Shown: positions 48,777 through 59,313, counted from the stretch's first letter. The stretch is 64,000 nucleotides of DNA from Faecalibacterium prausnitzii (GCF_003287495.1 NZ_PRLE01000004.1:245017-309016), one strand, 5' to 3'. Made by a program: numbers and translations. The notes: a model not told the origin generated them from the letters alone.

Positions 48777-49172
48777 TTATTCCTGCACGGCCTGTGCAAG
48801 GCAGGCATCCATAGCGGACAGCACCGCGTTGCTGGTCATGGTAGCACCCGAGACCGTGTCCACACCTGCCGTGCCGCCGGCATCCAGCAGGCTGCGGGCA
48901 AGGCTTTCCGCCGCCTTGCCGCCCACTTCGGGTGTCTCGTCGCCCGCGTCGATCTGCACGTTGGTCACTTTGCCGCCCGTAATGTTGATCATCACGGTCA
49001 CTTCGCTTTCGTAGCCCTGTGCGGAGGCGCTGTAGGCACCATCGGCATAGGTATCCGCGTTGTCGGCTGCGGGAACAGTGCCCGTACTGGCGATATACAG
49101 CGACAGGACGATGCCAAGGGCCACATCCAGGACCGCCATGAGGATCACGTTCCGGGTCGTATGCTTTTTCAT
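48777..49172 (-). CDS. FMN-binding domain protein, likely flavinylated by ApbE
   Basis: A 131-residue protein with an N-terminal anchor helix (I-L-M-A-V-L-D-V-A-L-G-I-V-L-S-L) and an extracytoplasmic FMN_bind domain (PF04205). The flavin attachment motif D105-T-V-S-G-A-T111 is complete, so Thr111 can accept FMN from an ApbE transferase. Such proteins serve as electron carriers outside the membrane. AAAGGAG precedes the ATG. It lies 48 bases after glnS and may share its transcript. No apbE or Rnf genes are in the window. Confidence 0.88.
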   Translation of the reverse strand: MKKHTTRNVILMAVLDVALGIVLSLYIASTGTVPAADNADTYADGAYSASAQGYESEVTVMINITGGKVTNVQIDAGDETPEVGGKAAESLARSLLDAGGTAGVDTVSGATMTSNAVLSAMDACLAQAVQE

Positions 49173-49220
49173 CGTATCGAAATTGCTCCTTTGGAGAAAT
49201 TTTGCGTCCGGCCGCGCTGC

Positions 49221-50879
49221 TTACTTGGCAGGCTTGAAGCTGTCACGCAGGGTGACAACACGGTTGTAGACGCCGGGGTTCTTGCTGTCCGGGGTGAAGA
49301 AGCCGGTGCGGACGAACTGGAACTTCTCGCCCGGCTTTGCGTCGGCCAGAGCCTCTTCCAGCTTGCAGCCCTTGCGTGCCACCACGCTCTCGGGGTTGAG
49401 GTAGTCCTTGTAATCGCTGCCCTCGGGGATGGCGTTCATGTTGGCCTCGGTGAAGAGCTTATCGTACAGGCGTACCTCGGCCTCCACGCAGTGCGCCGCG
49501 CTCACCCAGTGGATGGTGCCCTTGACCTTGCGGCCATCGGCAGGGTTTCCGTTGCCCGTCTCGAGATCGGCGGTGCAGTGGATGGCGGCAATGCTGCCGT
49601 CAGCATTCTTGTCCACGCCGGTGCACTTGACGAGATAGGCACCCATCAGGCGGACCTCACCGCCCATGGTCAGGCGCTTGAACTTCGGAGGCGGCACCTC
49701 GGCGAAGTCCTCGTTCTCGATCCACAGCTCCTTGGTAAAGGCCACCTTGCGGGTGGTGGGATCGTTGGCCTCACGGTTGGGGTTGTTGGCCACATCGAAA
49801 TACTCGGTCTTGTCGGCGGGGTAGTTGTCCACGATGAGCTTGACGGGCTCCAGCACGGCAATGCGGCGCTGAGCGGTCAGGTCCAGCTCGCTGCGGATGC
49901 AGGCCTCCAGCTGGCGCATGTCGATGAGGTTATCGGACTTGGAGATACCAGCCTCCCGCACGAACGTAAAGATGGAGCTTGCGGTGTAGCCGCGGCGGCG
50001 CAGGCCGCACAGGGTGGGCATCCGGGGGTCATCCCAGCCGTCCACAATGCCCATCTCCACCAGCTCACGCAGGTAGCGCTTGCTCATAACCGTATTGGTC
50101 ATATTCAGGCGGGCAAATTCACGCTGCTTGGGGAATTCGGTGCCAAAAATATTTTCGATGACCCAGTTGTACAGCGGGCGGTGGTTCTCAAACTCCAGGC
50201 TGCACATGCTGTGGGTGATGCCCTCGATGGCGTCCTGGATGGGGTGGGCGAAATCGTACATCGGGTAGATGCACCACTTGCTGCCCTGGCGGTGATGCTC
50301 GGCGTACTTGATGCGGTAGATGGCCGGGTCACGCATGTTCATGTTGGGGCTGGCCAGGTCGATCTTGGCACGCAGGGTCTTCTCGCCCTCTTTGAACTCG
50401 CCTGCACGCATCCGGCGGAACAGGTCCAGGTTTTCTTCCGGGGCACGGTCCCGCCACGGAGAGGGGCGGGAGGGCTTGCCGGCATCGGCACCGCGGTACT
50501 CACGCATTTCATCACGGCTCAGGTCGTCCACATAGGCCTTGCCCTCTTTGATGAGCTTCTCGGCGTACTCGTAGCATTGATCAAAGTAGTCGCTGCCGTA
50601 GAAGATGCCGCCGTTGGGGTCGGCACCCAGCCAGTGCAGATCCTCGATGATGCTGTTGACATACTCCTCTCCCTCACGGGCGGGGTTGGTATCGTCCAGG
50701 CGGAGGTTGAATTTACCGCCGTACTGGTTGGCGATGGACCAGTTGATGTAGATGGCCTTGGCGCTGCCGATGTGCAGGTAGCCGTTGGGCTCCGGCGGGA
50801 AACGGGTGTGGATCTCCTTGACCTTGCCCTCCGCAAGGTCCGCGTCGATGATATCCGTCAAAAAGTTTTTATCTGCCAT
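49221..50879 (-). CDS. glnS: Glutaminyl-tRNA synthetase
   Basis: A 552-residue class I synthetase. The N-terminal R-F-P-P-E-P-N-G-Y-L-H36-I-G-S holds the HIGH motif with the form typical of GlnRS, and V-M-S-K-R is the KMSKS loop. The C-terminal two-barrel anticodon domain is complete. A direct glutaminylation enzyme is uncommon in Firmicutes, where the GatCAB route is standard, so glnS probably came by old lateral transfer; it is, however, usual in this gut clade. The gene has its own promoter and is followed by the FMN-binding gene. Confidence 0.95.
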   Translation of the reverse strand: MADKNFLTDIIDADLAEGKVKEIHTRFPPEPNGYLHIGSAKAIYINWSIANQYGGKFNLRLDDTNPAREGEEYVNSIIEDLHWLGADPNGGIFYGSDYFDQCYEYAEKLIKEGKAYVDDLSRDEMREYRGADAGKPSRPSPWRDRAPEENLDLFRRMRAGEFKEGEKTLRAKIDLASPNMNMRDPAIYRIKYAEHHRQGSKWCIYPMYDFAHPIQDAIEGITHSMCSLEFENHRPLYNWVIENIFGTEFPKQREFARLNMTNTVMSKRYLRELVEMGIVDGWDDPRMPTLCGLRRRGYTASSIFTFVREAGISKSDNLIDMRQLEACIRSELDLTAQRRIAVLEPVKLIVDNYPADKTEYFDVANNPNREANDPTTRKVAFTKELWIENEDFAEVPPPKFKRLTMGGEVRLMGAYLVKCTGVDKNADGSIAAIHCTADLETGNGNPADGRKVKGTIHWVSAAHCVEAEVRLYDKLFTEANMNAIPEGSDYKDYLNPESVVARKGCKLEEALADAKPGEKFQFVRTGFFTPDSKNPGVYNRVVTLRDSFKPAK

Positions 50880-50941
50880 GGTGGCTTTCCCCCTTATCAG
50901 GGCATAGCTGCCCGAATGTTACACTTTTTCTAATACCCATT

Positions 50942-50970
50942 ATGATACACCATTTTGGGCTCTGCTTCAA
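50942..50970 (-). promoter_or_regulatory. Probable promoter of glnS
   Basis: Minus-strand TTGAAG (50970-50965), 17 bases, TATCAT (50947-50942), about 60 bases before the start codon. Confidence 0.5.
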
Positions 50971-50979
50971 GGCAAAAAC

Positions 50980-51019
50980 AAAAAAACCACCCAAATCTCA
51001 ACGGATTCAGGTGGTTTTG
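50980..51019 (-). terminator. Terminator of the tRNA-Asp / tRNA-Thr unit
   Basis: Minus-strand AAACCACC and GGTGGTTT pair with an 18-base loop and are followed by a T-run. Confidence 0.8.
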
Positions 51020-51022
51020 CTT

Positions 51023-51098
<76 letters not shown>

Positions 51099-51101
51099 AA
51101 A

Positions 51102-51178
51102 TGGCGACCCGGATCGGGCTCGAACCGACGACCCCCAGCGTGACAGGCTGGTGCTCTAACCAACTGAGCTACCGGGCC
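51102..51178 (-). tRNA. tRNA-Asp (GTC)
   Basis: 77 bases with encoded CCA; anticodon loop CTGTCAC; acceptor stem GGCCCGG/CCGGGTC (one G:T pair). Three bases from tRNA-Thr. Confidence 0.96.
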
Positions 51179-51428
51179 ATGATCGCTCAAGTTCGCGGCG
51201 TTTTGACCGCGGGAACGTTGACTATTATACCGGAGAAGCCGTGCGTTGTCAAGCAGTATTTTCAGAAAAAGACAAATTATTTTGCCAGAGTCGTTCTCTT
51301 CCGGCTGACACGAGCGGGAGTTTGCCAAAGCAAGTGTCCGGAGGGTGGGGCCCGACTGCCGCAGGCAGTTGGGAGGGGGATGGAATGCCCCTCACTTGCG
51401 TGGCAAAGCTCCCCGAGCGCCCTCCTGC
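51179..51428. other. Intergenic region between tRNA units
   Basis: No gene is apparent. The right half (about 51330-51425) contains the palindrome ACTGCC-GCA-GGCAGT and GGGAGGGGG / AAGCTCCCC-type pairing that recalls the dispersed palindromes at 16236 and 57361. Confidence 0.4.
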
Positions 51429-51469
51429 AAAACAAAACGCCCGGAGCTCCCAAAAGAGTTCCAGGCGTT
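51429..51469 (-). terminator. Terminator of the tRNA-Thr / tRNA-Trp unit
   Basis: Minus-strand AACGCC-t-GGA-CTC pairs with GGAG-TCC-g-GGCGTT, followed by TTGTTTTG. Confidence 0.75.
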
Positions 51470-51470
51470 A

Positions 51471-51546
51471 TGGCAGGGGTAGTAAGTTTCGAACTCACGG
51501 CACGCGGTTTTGGAGACCGCTGCTCTACCAGCTGAGCTATACCCCT
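51471..51546 (-). tRNA. tRNA-Trp (CCA)
   Basis: 76 bases with encoded CCA tail; anticodon loop CTCCAAA between GCGGT and ACCGC stems. Confidence 0.96.
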
Positions 51547-51549
51547 ATG

Positions 51550-51625
<76 letters not shown>

Positions 51626-51703
51626 ACACTCACAGCTCGATTATTTTAACATAAGGTGCCGTGAATTGCAAGAGGTTTTGGCAAAAAATTTTGTTTTTTT
51701 TGC

Positions 51704-51740
51704 AAAAAAGGAGCCGCCGCAGTGCCGCGGCAGCTCCTTT
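51704..51740 (-). terminator. Terminator of rpoD
   Basis: Minus-strand GGAGC-t-GCCGC and GCGGC-g-GCTCC form an 11-bp stem followed by six T residues. Confidence 0.9.
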
Positions 51741-51761
51741 GGATGGGTTTGCTCGGGATTC

Positions 51762-53144
<1,383 letters not shown>

Positions 53145-53217
53145 TTCGCTCTCTCCTTTTCGCTTTGGGGAAACCCCGTCCGGGGTGTTGCTCTTAAAAT
53201 CCGCGGACAAAACTGCA

Positions 53218-54264
53218 TCAGATCACCAGCCCGCCGTTGACACCAAACACTTGTCCGGTGATGTATCCGGCGTCCTCTCCGGCAAGGTAGAGCAGCAGTT
53301 TTGCCACTTCGTCCGCGCTGCCCAGGCGGCCCACAGGGGTTTCCTCAGCCAGAGCGGCCTTATCTTCGGCGGTAAATGCCGCCATCATATCGGTGTCGAT
53401 GACACCCGGGGCCACACAGTTGACGGTGATGCCGCTGGGGCCCTCTTCCTTGGCCAGTGCCTTGGTCAGGCCGATGAGGCCCGCCTTGGCGGCTGAGTAA
53501 TGTACCTCGCAGCTGCCGCCCGTCTGGCCCCACATGCTGCTTACCGTCAGGATGCGGCCCGCCTTGCGGCGGATCATCCCGGGGAGCACCAGCTGGCACA
53601 GGTTGAACGCGCCGGTCAGGTTGACATCCAGCATGTGCTGCCACTCTTCCGGCGTGATGTCGGTAAAAAGCTTCTGCTGGGCAATGCCCGCGTTGCTCAC
53701 CAGCACATCCACCCGGCCCAGCGCCTGCTCCACTGCATGGAACGCCAGCTCACAGCTGGCCCGGCTGGCCACATCGCACTGAACGATGGTGCAGCCCGGC
53801 AGGGCTTTTTCCAGCGCCGCAGCGGCCTCCGCATTTTTGTGGTAGAACACCGCCACCCGGTAGCCTGCCTCATAAAAGGCTTTGGCAGTGGCCGCACCGA
53901 TGCCCCGGTCTCCGCCGGAGATCAGCACCGTCCGCCCGTTTGTCCGGATCGCCGGCACAGGTGCTTCCGGGGCCGCCGCGGGCTCCTCCGGCGCTTTCAC
54001 TTCCGCCGGGGCCAGCTCCGGCACAGGCTCTGCCCGCACAGGTTCCCGCTCCTGTTTGGGCATCTCCCGCGGCTTCCGGGCCGGGATGACGATGGTGGGT
54101 TCGTCGTCCGGGAAATCCGGGACTTCCGGCTCTTTCGCCTTTCCAGCCGATTCCGGGGCCTCAGGGGCTTCCGGGGCAGGCTGCAGAGGCTTGCCGGGCA
54201 GTTTCACCGTCTCGGCGTTGTCCTCCGCCATGTCAAATGTCAGTTCAAATTCGTCGTCGTACAA
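53218..54264 (-). CDS. Short-chain dehydrogenase/reductase (FabG-like) with acidic Pro-rich N-terminal extension
   Basis: A 348-residue protein. Residues 111-348 are a complete classical SDR: cofactor loop G117-G-D-R-G121-I-G123, N-A-G in S-N-A-G-I, catalytic S-S-M and Y-S-A-A-K near residue 257, and a C-terminal G-Q-V-F-G-V-N-G-G. It looks most like 3-oxoacyl-ACP reductase FabG. Residues 1-105 are a disordered, acidic Pro/Ala/Glu-rich tail not found in normal FabG. The start is TTG 54264, nine bases after AGGAGG. It is next to rpoD but no fab genes are near, so the substrate is uncertain. Confidence 0.85.
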   Translation of the reverse strand: MYDDEFELTFDMAEDNAETVKLPGKPLQPAPEAPEAPESAGKAKEPEVPDFPDDEPTIVIPARKPREMPKQEREPVRAEPVPELAPAEVKAPEEPAAAPEAPVPAIRTNGRTVLISGGDRGIGAATAKAFYEAGYRVAVFYHKNAEAAAALEKALPGCTIVQCDVASRASCELAFHAVEQALGRVDVLVSNAGIAQQKLFTDITPEEWQHMLDVNLTGAFNLCQLVLPGMIRRKAGRILTVSSMWGQTGGSCEVHYSAAKAGLIGLTKALAKEEGPSGITVNCVAPGVIDTDMMAAFTAEDKAALAEETPVGRLGSADEVAKLLLYLAGEDAGYITGQVFGVNGGLVI

Positions 54265-54467
54265 GAGTCAGACCCTCCTGTCGCTTGTTTCTCTGTAAGG
54301 CATTTTCCAGCCTTGCAGGGGTGGTGGTCGGCCCTGCGCCCAGCGGAGCTGCACTCTGCTTTTTTCTTCCGGTCATGTCCGGTCCTGCGGTGCGCCCGCT
54401 GGCTCCTGCGCGTGGTTTCGACAAGTTACCATTGAATAATATAGCACAAATTGCCGAAAAAAGAAAG

Positions 54468-54506
54468 TGGGAACCCGTGCTTTTTTCACGCAGTTCCCAC
54501 TTTTTT
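54468..54506 (-). terminator. Terminator after tadA
   Basis: AAAGTGGGAAC and GTTCCCACTTT form an 11-bp outer stem; on the minus strand CTTTTTT follows. Confidence 0.82.
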
Positions 54507-54508
54507 CA

Positions 54509-55012
54509 TCATTTGGACTTGTTTTGTCCCTGTACCGGCGGTTTCCACTTCGGCCTTGCAGCCCGCTGCTCCCGCAGACGGAGGAAAAACGCCTGCAAAA
54601 GAGCCTGCGCTTCCTCGGCCCGGAGGCCCCGCTCCACCACCGGGTGGTGGTTGAACGGCAGGGCAAACAGGTCTGTCACCGAGCCGCAGCAGCCCGCCTT
54701 GGTGTCGGCCGCGCCGTACACCACCCGTTTGACCCGGCTGTTGAGGATGGCCCCGCTGCACATGGGGCAGGGCTCCAGCGTGACGAACAGCTCACACTGC
54801 CACAGCCGCCAGCCGCCCAGCTTTTTGCAGGCCGCGTCAATGGCCAGCAGCTCCGCGTGGTGGAGGGCGTTTTTCTCGGTCTCCCGGGTGTTGTGGGCGG
54901 CGGCAATGATCTCGCCGTCCTTTGCGATGACGGCTCCCACCGGCACCTCGCCCAGCGCCGCGGCCTTTTCGGCTTCGGCCAGGGCTGCACCCATCAGTTC
55001 GTAATCGGTCAT
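54509..55012 (-). CDS. tadA: tRNA-specific adenosine deaminase
   Basis: A 167-residue zinc enzyme that converts A34 to inosine in tRNA-Arg(ACG). H52-A-E54 and P-C82-P-M-C85 supply the zinc site and proton shuttle. G-E-V-P-V-G-A-V and N-A-L-H-H-A-E-L are family signatures. ATG 55012 overlaps the stop of the CPBP protease gene by four bases (ATGA), so the two are co-translated. A terminator follows at once. Confidence 0.94.
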   Translation of the reverse strand: MTDYELMGAALAEAEKAAALGEVPVGAVIAKDGEIIAAAHNTRETEKNALHHAELLAIDAACKKLGGWRLWQCELFVTLEPCPMCSGAILNSRVKRVVYGAADTKAGCCGSVTDLFALPFNHHPVVERGLRAEEAQALLQAFFLRLREQRAARPKWKPPVQGQNKSK

Positions 55013-55443
55013 CCCAGTCCCCTCTCTGCCAGACATCCGGCCAGCACGATGCAGTTGTTGAGGCAGTGGAGCCCCATGCCGGGCCAGAGCCGCCCGGTGT
55101 GCTCCACGGCCCAGCCAAACACCAGCCCCATGGCAAAAGCGTAAATTTTCGCCTCCGCGCTGCCATGGGCAGCGGCAAACAGCACCGCCTGCCCCGCCAG
55201 CGCCACGCCGGGCCCCAGCGGGCGGAGCAGCCGCTGTACCCCGCCCCGGAAAATCAATTCCTCTGCCAGCGGCAGCACGGCACAGACCCGCAGAACCGTC
55301 CAGCCCATCTTCTCCGGCTCCTCCGGCAGAGTCATGCTTCCGCCGGGCAGCAGCAGACTGCCGGCCACGGCCACCGCAGCCCAGAGGGCCGCCGCCTGCC
55401 CGAACGCTTTCCAGAACGCCGGGCCTTTTTCGATCTTGTTCAT
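55009..55443 (-). CDS. CPBP-family intramembrane metalloprotease
   Basis: A 144-residue membrane protein with about four helices. The catalytic motif E61-E-x-x-x-R66 is present in L-A-E-E-L-I-F-R-G, the second motif is F-A-A-A-H-G, and H-C-L-N-N is the third. It is shorter than most CAAX-protease-like proteins but retains all three motifs. AGGAGG precedes the ATG. Its substrate is unknown; bacterial members mature peptides or provide immunity to bacteriocins. It is co-translated with tadA. Confidence 0.82.
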   Translation of the reverse strand: MNKIEKGPAFWKAFGQAAALWAAVAVAGSLLLPGGSMTLPEEPEKMGWTVLRVCAVLPLAEELIFRGGVQRLLRPLGPGVALAGQAVLFAAAHGSAEAKIYAFAMGLVFGWAVEHTGRLWPGMGLHCLNNCIVLAGCLAERGLG

Positions 55444-55534
55444 GGCGCTGCCTCCTGTCGGCGGACATTGTACCACACCCGCCCCTTGGGTGCAAGCAGT
55501 TTTGCGCCTCCACGAAGAAATCTGCTTCAAGAGA

Positions 55535-55564
55535 TTGACTTTTCGGTTGGTGTTCTGCTATAAT
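55535..55564 (+). promoter_or_regulatory. SigA promoter of degV
   Basis: TTGACT (55535-55540), 18 bases, TATAAT (55559-55564). Confidence 0.72.
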
Positions 55565-55635
55565 TTTACCGACTTTTTACTTGTTTCTGTTGTTTTACAA
55601 CCGTTCCGGGCGGCTTCCGCCCATGGAGGTATTTT

Positions 55636-56493
55636 ATGATCCGCATTCTCACCGATTCCGCGTCCGATATCCTGCCCGCAGAGGCCGCGCAGCTGGGCGT
55701 GACAGTCATCCCCCTCAACGTCACGCTGGAGGACGGCACCGTCTTCCGGGACGGCCTTGACAAGACCCCCTCTGAATATTATGCACAGCTGGCCGCCTGC
55801 AAGAAGCTGCCCACCACCAGCCAGCCCAGCCCGGAGCTGTTTGAGCGCTTCTTCGCCGAGGCAGCGGCCGCAGGCGATGAGGTCATTGGCATCTTTCTTT
55901 CCCATGAGCTTTCCGGCACTTGCCAGTGCGCTAAGCTTGCGGCAGACCTGGCCAACGTGGACAACGTGCTGTTTGTGGACAGCACCAATGTCTGCCTGGG
56001 CGAGGGCCTGCTGGTGCGGCTGGCCGTCCAGCTGCGGGACGCTGGCAAGACGGCCGTGCAGATCGCAGCCTCGCTGGAGCACGCCAAGGAGCACCTGCAT
56101 CTGGTGGCCGCCATCGACGACCTGAAATATCTGCGCAAGGGCGGGCGTCTTCCCGCCGCTGCTGCCGTAGCAGGCGGGATGCTGGGCATCAAGCCCCTCA
56201 TCACCATCAAAGAGGGCAAAGTGGCTCTGGCTGGCAAGGCCCGGGGCCTGCCCGGCGCCTACGTTGCCCTCTTCAAAAAGATCGAAGAGCTGGGCGGCAT
56301 CCACCCCACGCTGCCCGCGCTGGTAGGCTACACCGTCGCCCCCCGTGAGGTGGCCCCCATCCAGACCTACCTGCAGGATAATCTGCACCGTCCCGAGGCC
56401 CTGACCCGCCAGATCGGCTGCGTCATTGGCACCCACGCCGGCCCCGGCGCGTTCGGCCTGGCGTTCTTTGATGAAGCACTGGACATCGAATAA
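55636..56493 (+). CDS. DegV-family fatty-acid-binding protein (FakB-like)
   Basis: A 285-residue protein, intact DegV family. I-L-T-D-S-A-S-D-I at the start, the P-T-T-S-Q-P-S-P-E block, S-H-E-L-S-G-T and the R-K-G-G-R-L motif bind the fatty-acid carboxylate and the partner kinase. In FakA/FakB systems such proteins present exogenous fatty acids for phosphorylation. No fakA is in the window. GGAGG precedes the ATG. The gene is alone, with its own promoter and terminator. Confidence 0.92.
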   Translation: MIRILTDSASDILPAEAAQLGVTVIPLNVTLEDGTVFRDGLDKTPSEYYAQLAACKKLPTTSQPSPELFERFFAEAAAAGDEVIGIFLSHELSGTCQCAKLAADLANVDNVLFVDSTNVCLGEGLLVRLAVQLRDAGKTAVQIAASLEHAKEHLHLVAAIDDLKYLRKGGRLPAAAAVAGGMLGIKPLITIKEGKVALAGKARGLPGAYVALFKKIEELGGIHPTLPALVGYTVAPREVAPIQTYLQDNLHRPEALTRQIGCVIGTHAGPGAFGLAFFDEALDIE

Positions 56494-56507
56494 AAATAGG
56501 ATCCATG

Positions 56508-56540
56508 AAAAAAGCGAGGAGCCTGGCTCCTCGCTTTTTT
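56508..56540. terminator. Bidirectional terminator between degV and the TauE/SafE gene
   Basis: AAAAAAGCGAGGAGC and GCTCCTCGCTTTTTT form a perfect 15-bp stem with a three-base loop. Confidence 0.93.
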
Positions 56541-56558
56541 GCGTCTACACTTCTTGTT

Positions 56559-57332
56559 TTACAGCACCGCATCCGAAATGAGCTTGCCCAGCAGGAGCAC
56601 CAGCACCACCAGCATCATGGGGCGGATGAACTTTGCCCCCTTGCGGAGGGCGAAGTGGGAGCCCAGCAGGTTGCCCGCGATGCCGCTGATGGCACAGGGG
56701 ATGCCGATGGAAAAGACCACCAGCCCGCTCATGAGGTAAGTAAAGAGGCTGGCATAGTTGCTGGCCAGGTTGAGCACCTTGCCGTTGCCGTTGGCGGTGC
56801 GCAGATCAAACTTCATCAGGCTGGAAAAGGCGATGATGGCAAAGGTGCCCGTGCCGGGCCCCACCAGACCATCATACAGGCCGATGCCAAGCCCGATGCC
56901 CAGCGCCAGCGCCGCTTTTTTCAGGTCCATGGTACCGTCATCCCGGTTTTCGTCCGGGAGGTTGCGCTGCCACAGGATGATGACCGCCGCAATGGGCAGG
57001 ATGATGAACATGGTGGTCTTCAGCACCTCATCGCTGAGCAGCAGGACGATGTGCGCCCCCAGCGCGCTGCCCGCAAAGCTGCCGATGGCCGCCAGAATGC
57101 CCACCTTGACGTTCATGGCACCATTTTTGAAGAAGCTGGCCGTGGCAAAGGTGGTGCCGCAGGCAGCACTGAACTTATTGGTGGCATAGGTGTAGTGCGG
57201 CGGCAGCCCTGCAAACAGATAGGCCGGCAGGCTGATGAGCCCGCCGCCGCCCGCCGCGGAATCCACAAACCCTGCAAATCCGGTCATAAAGACAAGAAAC
57301 ACCATCATGACCGGGGAAATTGTAATACCCAT
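56559..57332 (-). CDS. TauE/SafE (TSUP) family permease
   Basis: A 257-residue protein with about eight membrane helices in two halves. The N-terminal half has F-V-D-S-A-A-G-G-G-G-L-I-S-L-P and A-T-N-K-F; the second half contains the repeat-like Y-D-G-L-V-G-P-G-T-G-T-F and N-L-A-S-N. These are signatures of the TSUP family that exports sulfite, sulfonates or related anions. AAGGAAT precedes the ATG. Ligand unknown; the gene is transcribed alone. Confidence 0.88.
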   Translation of the reverse strand: MGITISPVMMVFLVFMTGFAGFVDSAAGGGGLISLPAYLFAGLPPHYTYATNKFSAACGTTFATASFFKNGAMNVKVGILAAIGSFAGSALGAHIVLLLSDEVLKTTMFIILPIAAVIILWQRNLPDENRDDGTMDLKKAALALGIGLGIGLYDGLVGPGTGTFAIIAFSSLMKFDLRTANGNGKVLNLASNYASLFTYLMSGLVVFSIGIPCAISGIAGNLLGSHFALRKGAKFIRPMMLVVLVLLLGKLISDAVL

Positions 57333-57360
57333 TGTTATAATTCCTTTTTATTATCCAAAA

Positions 57361-57436
57361 TTCTCCATCAGACTCCCCTGATCGAGGAGCTCCGCGACAT
57401 CCCCGCTGTCAGCGGGTTGGAGCGGTGAGAGGTTTT
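57361..57436. repeat. Dispersed palindromic repeat, second member
   Basis: On the minus strand it begins AAAACCTCTCA like the element at 16232-16292 and keeps the central AGCTCC / AGGGGAG pairing and an inner CCCGCTG-ACA-GCGGGG type hairpin. The right border lies five bases from the beta-lactamase-like gene stop. Confidence 0.5.
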
Positions 57437-57440
57437 CTTT

Positions 57441-58292
57441 TCAATTCCGATACAGCTTGCCCTCACAGGCCAGGATCTGGTCAAAGATCATCCGGGAGAC
57501 CCTTGCACCATACACCATGGCCGGGTGGCCGTCGTACTCGATGATATCATGGAAGTCTTTGTTCATCAGCACGATGACGTATTCGCCGTAGGGGGTATGG
57601 ATGATGCCGCCGTCGTTGCGGCAGGCGTTCATGCTGCCGCTCTTGCTGGCCACCCAGATCAGCTCCGGCTCGCCGGTCTCCTCGCAGTCCAGGTAGAACT
57701 GGGGGAAATCGTGGGTGAGCATGGTGTTGTAGTGCTGCTGGCGGAAGATGGCCAGCATCTCGGCGCTGGCCTCGGCGCTGACGAGGGTGCCCTTGGCCAC
57801 CTGCGCAAACAGGGAGGCGTAATCCCGGGGCGTGGTGGTGCCCAGCTTCTCATAGCGGTCAAAGTGGAGGGGGTTGTGGAGCACAGTGTGGGCAAAGCCC
57901 AGCTCTTTGATGCAGGCGTTGATGGTATCCAGCCCCAGATAATCAATGACCATGTTGGTGGCGATGTTATCCGAGCAAATGATCATCATGGTGGCCGTGT
58001 CTTTCACCTTGAGCTTTGCTCCCACGCCCAGAGCCCGCAGCATTCCGGAGCCGTCCACAAAGTGCTCCGGTTGATACTCGATCTCCTCGGTCAGGCTGGC
58101 CTTGCCCCGGCTGGCCTGTAAATACAGCACCGCCAGGATATAGGCCTTGATGGTGGAGGCCGTTTCAAACTCCTCGTCGGCTCCCATCTCCACGGTGCGG
58201 CCCTGCAGGTCGTCCACAAAGACGCTCATTTTGCCCTGATAGGAGTACAGCTCGGCAGCGATTCGCTTTTCCAGCGTCATATTCTGATCCAT
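57441..58292 (-). CDS. Class A beta-lactamase-fold serine hydrolase
   Basis: A 283-residue protein with all class A motifs: S46-T-I-K49 (S-x-x-K), S107-D-N109 and K217-S-G219. The usual E166 omega-loop motif (E-x-x-L-N) is not clear, and no signal peptide is present, so it may not be a secreted drug-resistance enzyme; a cytoplasmic or unconventional peptidase/esterase is equally possible. ATG 58292 is weakly supported by AGAGGATA. It is the last gene of an operon with a dipeptidase and a cell-wall endopeptidase, which suggests peptidoglycan-peptide recycling. Confidence 0.83.
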   Translation of the reverse strand: MDQNMTLEKRIAAELYSYQGKMSVFVDDLQGRTVEMGADEEFETASTIKAYILAVLYLQASRGKASLTEEIEYQPEHFVDGSGMLRALGVGAKLKVKDTATMMIICSDNIATNMVIDYLGLDTINACIKELGFAHTVLHNPLHFDRYEKLGTTTPRDYASLFAQVAKGTLVSAEASAEMLAIFRQQHYNTMLTHDFPQFYLDCEETGEPELIWVASKSGSMNACRNDGGIIHTPYGEYVIVLMNKDFHDIIEYDGHPAMVYGARVSRMIFDQILACEGKLYRN

Positions 58293-58314
58293 TTTGGAAT
58301 ATCCTCTCTTATTT

Positions 58315-59313
58315 TTACAGATTGTCCTCAAAGAAGCGCTGTGCGTTCCGGTAGAAGACGCGCTCCACCTCGTCCTCGGTGAAGCCCTCGCAGCGGAGCG
58401 TCTCGGCCAGCAGGGGCAGCTTGGAGCAGTCGTCCATCTCCAGCTCGCCGCCGATGCCGTCAAAATCGCTGCCCAGACCAAGGATCTCAATGCCGCCCAC
58501 TTTCTTAAAGTGCGCCGCGTGCTTTGCCATCAGGGCCACGGTGCTGCGGCAGAGAGACTCTTCCGGCTGGTTGTCCAGGAAGCCAGAGCAGTAGTTCAGG
58601 CCCACCAGGCCGCCCCGCTCTGCCATGGCCCGGATCATCTCATCGGTCAGGTTGCGGCAGTGGGGTGCCAGAGTGCGGCAGTTGGAATGGCTGGCTGCAA
58701 AGGGACGGGTGCTGTGCTCGGCGATGTCCCAGAAGCCCTTATCCGAGAGGTGGCTCACGTCTGCAATGATGTGCAGCCGCTCCATCTCGGCCAGGAACTC
58801 GAAGCCCTTTTCTTTCAGGCCGGTCTTCGTATTAGGCTGGCAGGGCCAGATGGTATCCGTGTCGGCTCCCGGCACCACATTGGGGCTGGCCAGCTCGTTT
58901 TCGTGGTTCCAGGTCAGGGTCATCATCCGGACGCCCAGCTCATGCATGAGCCGCAGTACGCCCAGGCTGCCCTTGCAGCAGCCGCCCTCTTCAATGGTCA
59001 GCATTCCGCTGATCTTGCCCGCCTCCGCATTCTTGCGGAGATCCTCCGGCTGATACACCGGCGCGATAAAATCGCTGTACTTTGCCATGATCCGCTTGAA
59101 GATGTCGATCTCCTCCAGCGCCGCCACCAGCGGGTCCTGCCCCGGGCGGGCCAGGTTGACAAAGGCTGCAAAGCACTGCAGCATGTAGTCACCTTTTTGC
59201 AGCTTTTTCAGGTCGATCTGTAAATCGTTTTCCGCAAAGCTCTTGGGCTGGCCTGCCTCCTCGGCATACCGCAGCTCACTGAGCGTGTCGCAATGTAAAT
59301 CAAAGACTTTCAT
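58315..59313 (-). CDS. Membrane dipeptidase (peptidase M19)
   Basis: A 332-residue metallopeptidase of the renal dipeptidase family. Zinc ligands H7 and D9 are in D-L-H-C-D-T, the bridging Glu is in T-I-E-E-G, and the two later His residues in D-V-S-H and A-S-H-S. The C-terminal G-S-D-F-D-G completes the site. No signal peptide. It hydrolyses dipeptides, including those with a D-residue at the C-side, so a role in using peptidoglycan-derived peptides fits the neighbouring NlpC/P60 enzyme, 18 bases upstream. Confidence 0.92.
   Translation of the reverse strand: MKVFDLHCDTLSELRYAEEAGQPKSFAENDLQIDLKKLQKGDYMLQCFAAFVNLARPGQDPLVAALEEIDIFKRIMAKYSDFIAPVYQPEDLRKNAEAGKISGMLTIEEGGCCKGSLGVLRLMHELGVRMMTLTWNHENELASPNVVPGADTDTIWPCQPNTKTGLKEKGFEFLAEMERLHIIADVSHLSDKGFWDIAEHSTRPFAASHSNCRTLAPHCRNLTDEMIRAMAERGGLVGLNYCSGFLDNQPEESLCRSTVALMAKHAAHFKKVGGIEILGLGSDFDGIGGELEMDDCSKLPLLAETLRCEGFTEDEVERVFYRNAQRFFEDNL

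Noticed and set aside
57441..58292. Acquired beta-lactamase resistance gene
   Set aside because: There is no signal peptide and no clear E-x-x-L-N omega-loop motif, composition matches the neighbours, and the gene sits in a peptidase operon, so a resistance role is not supported.
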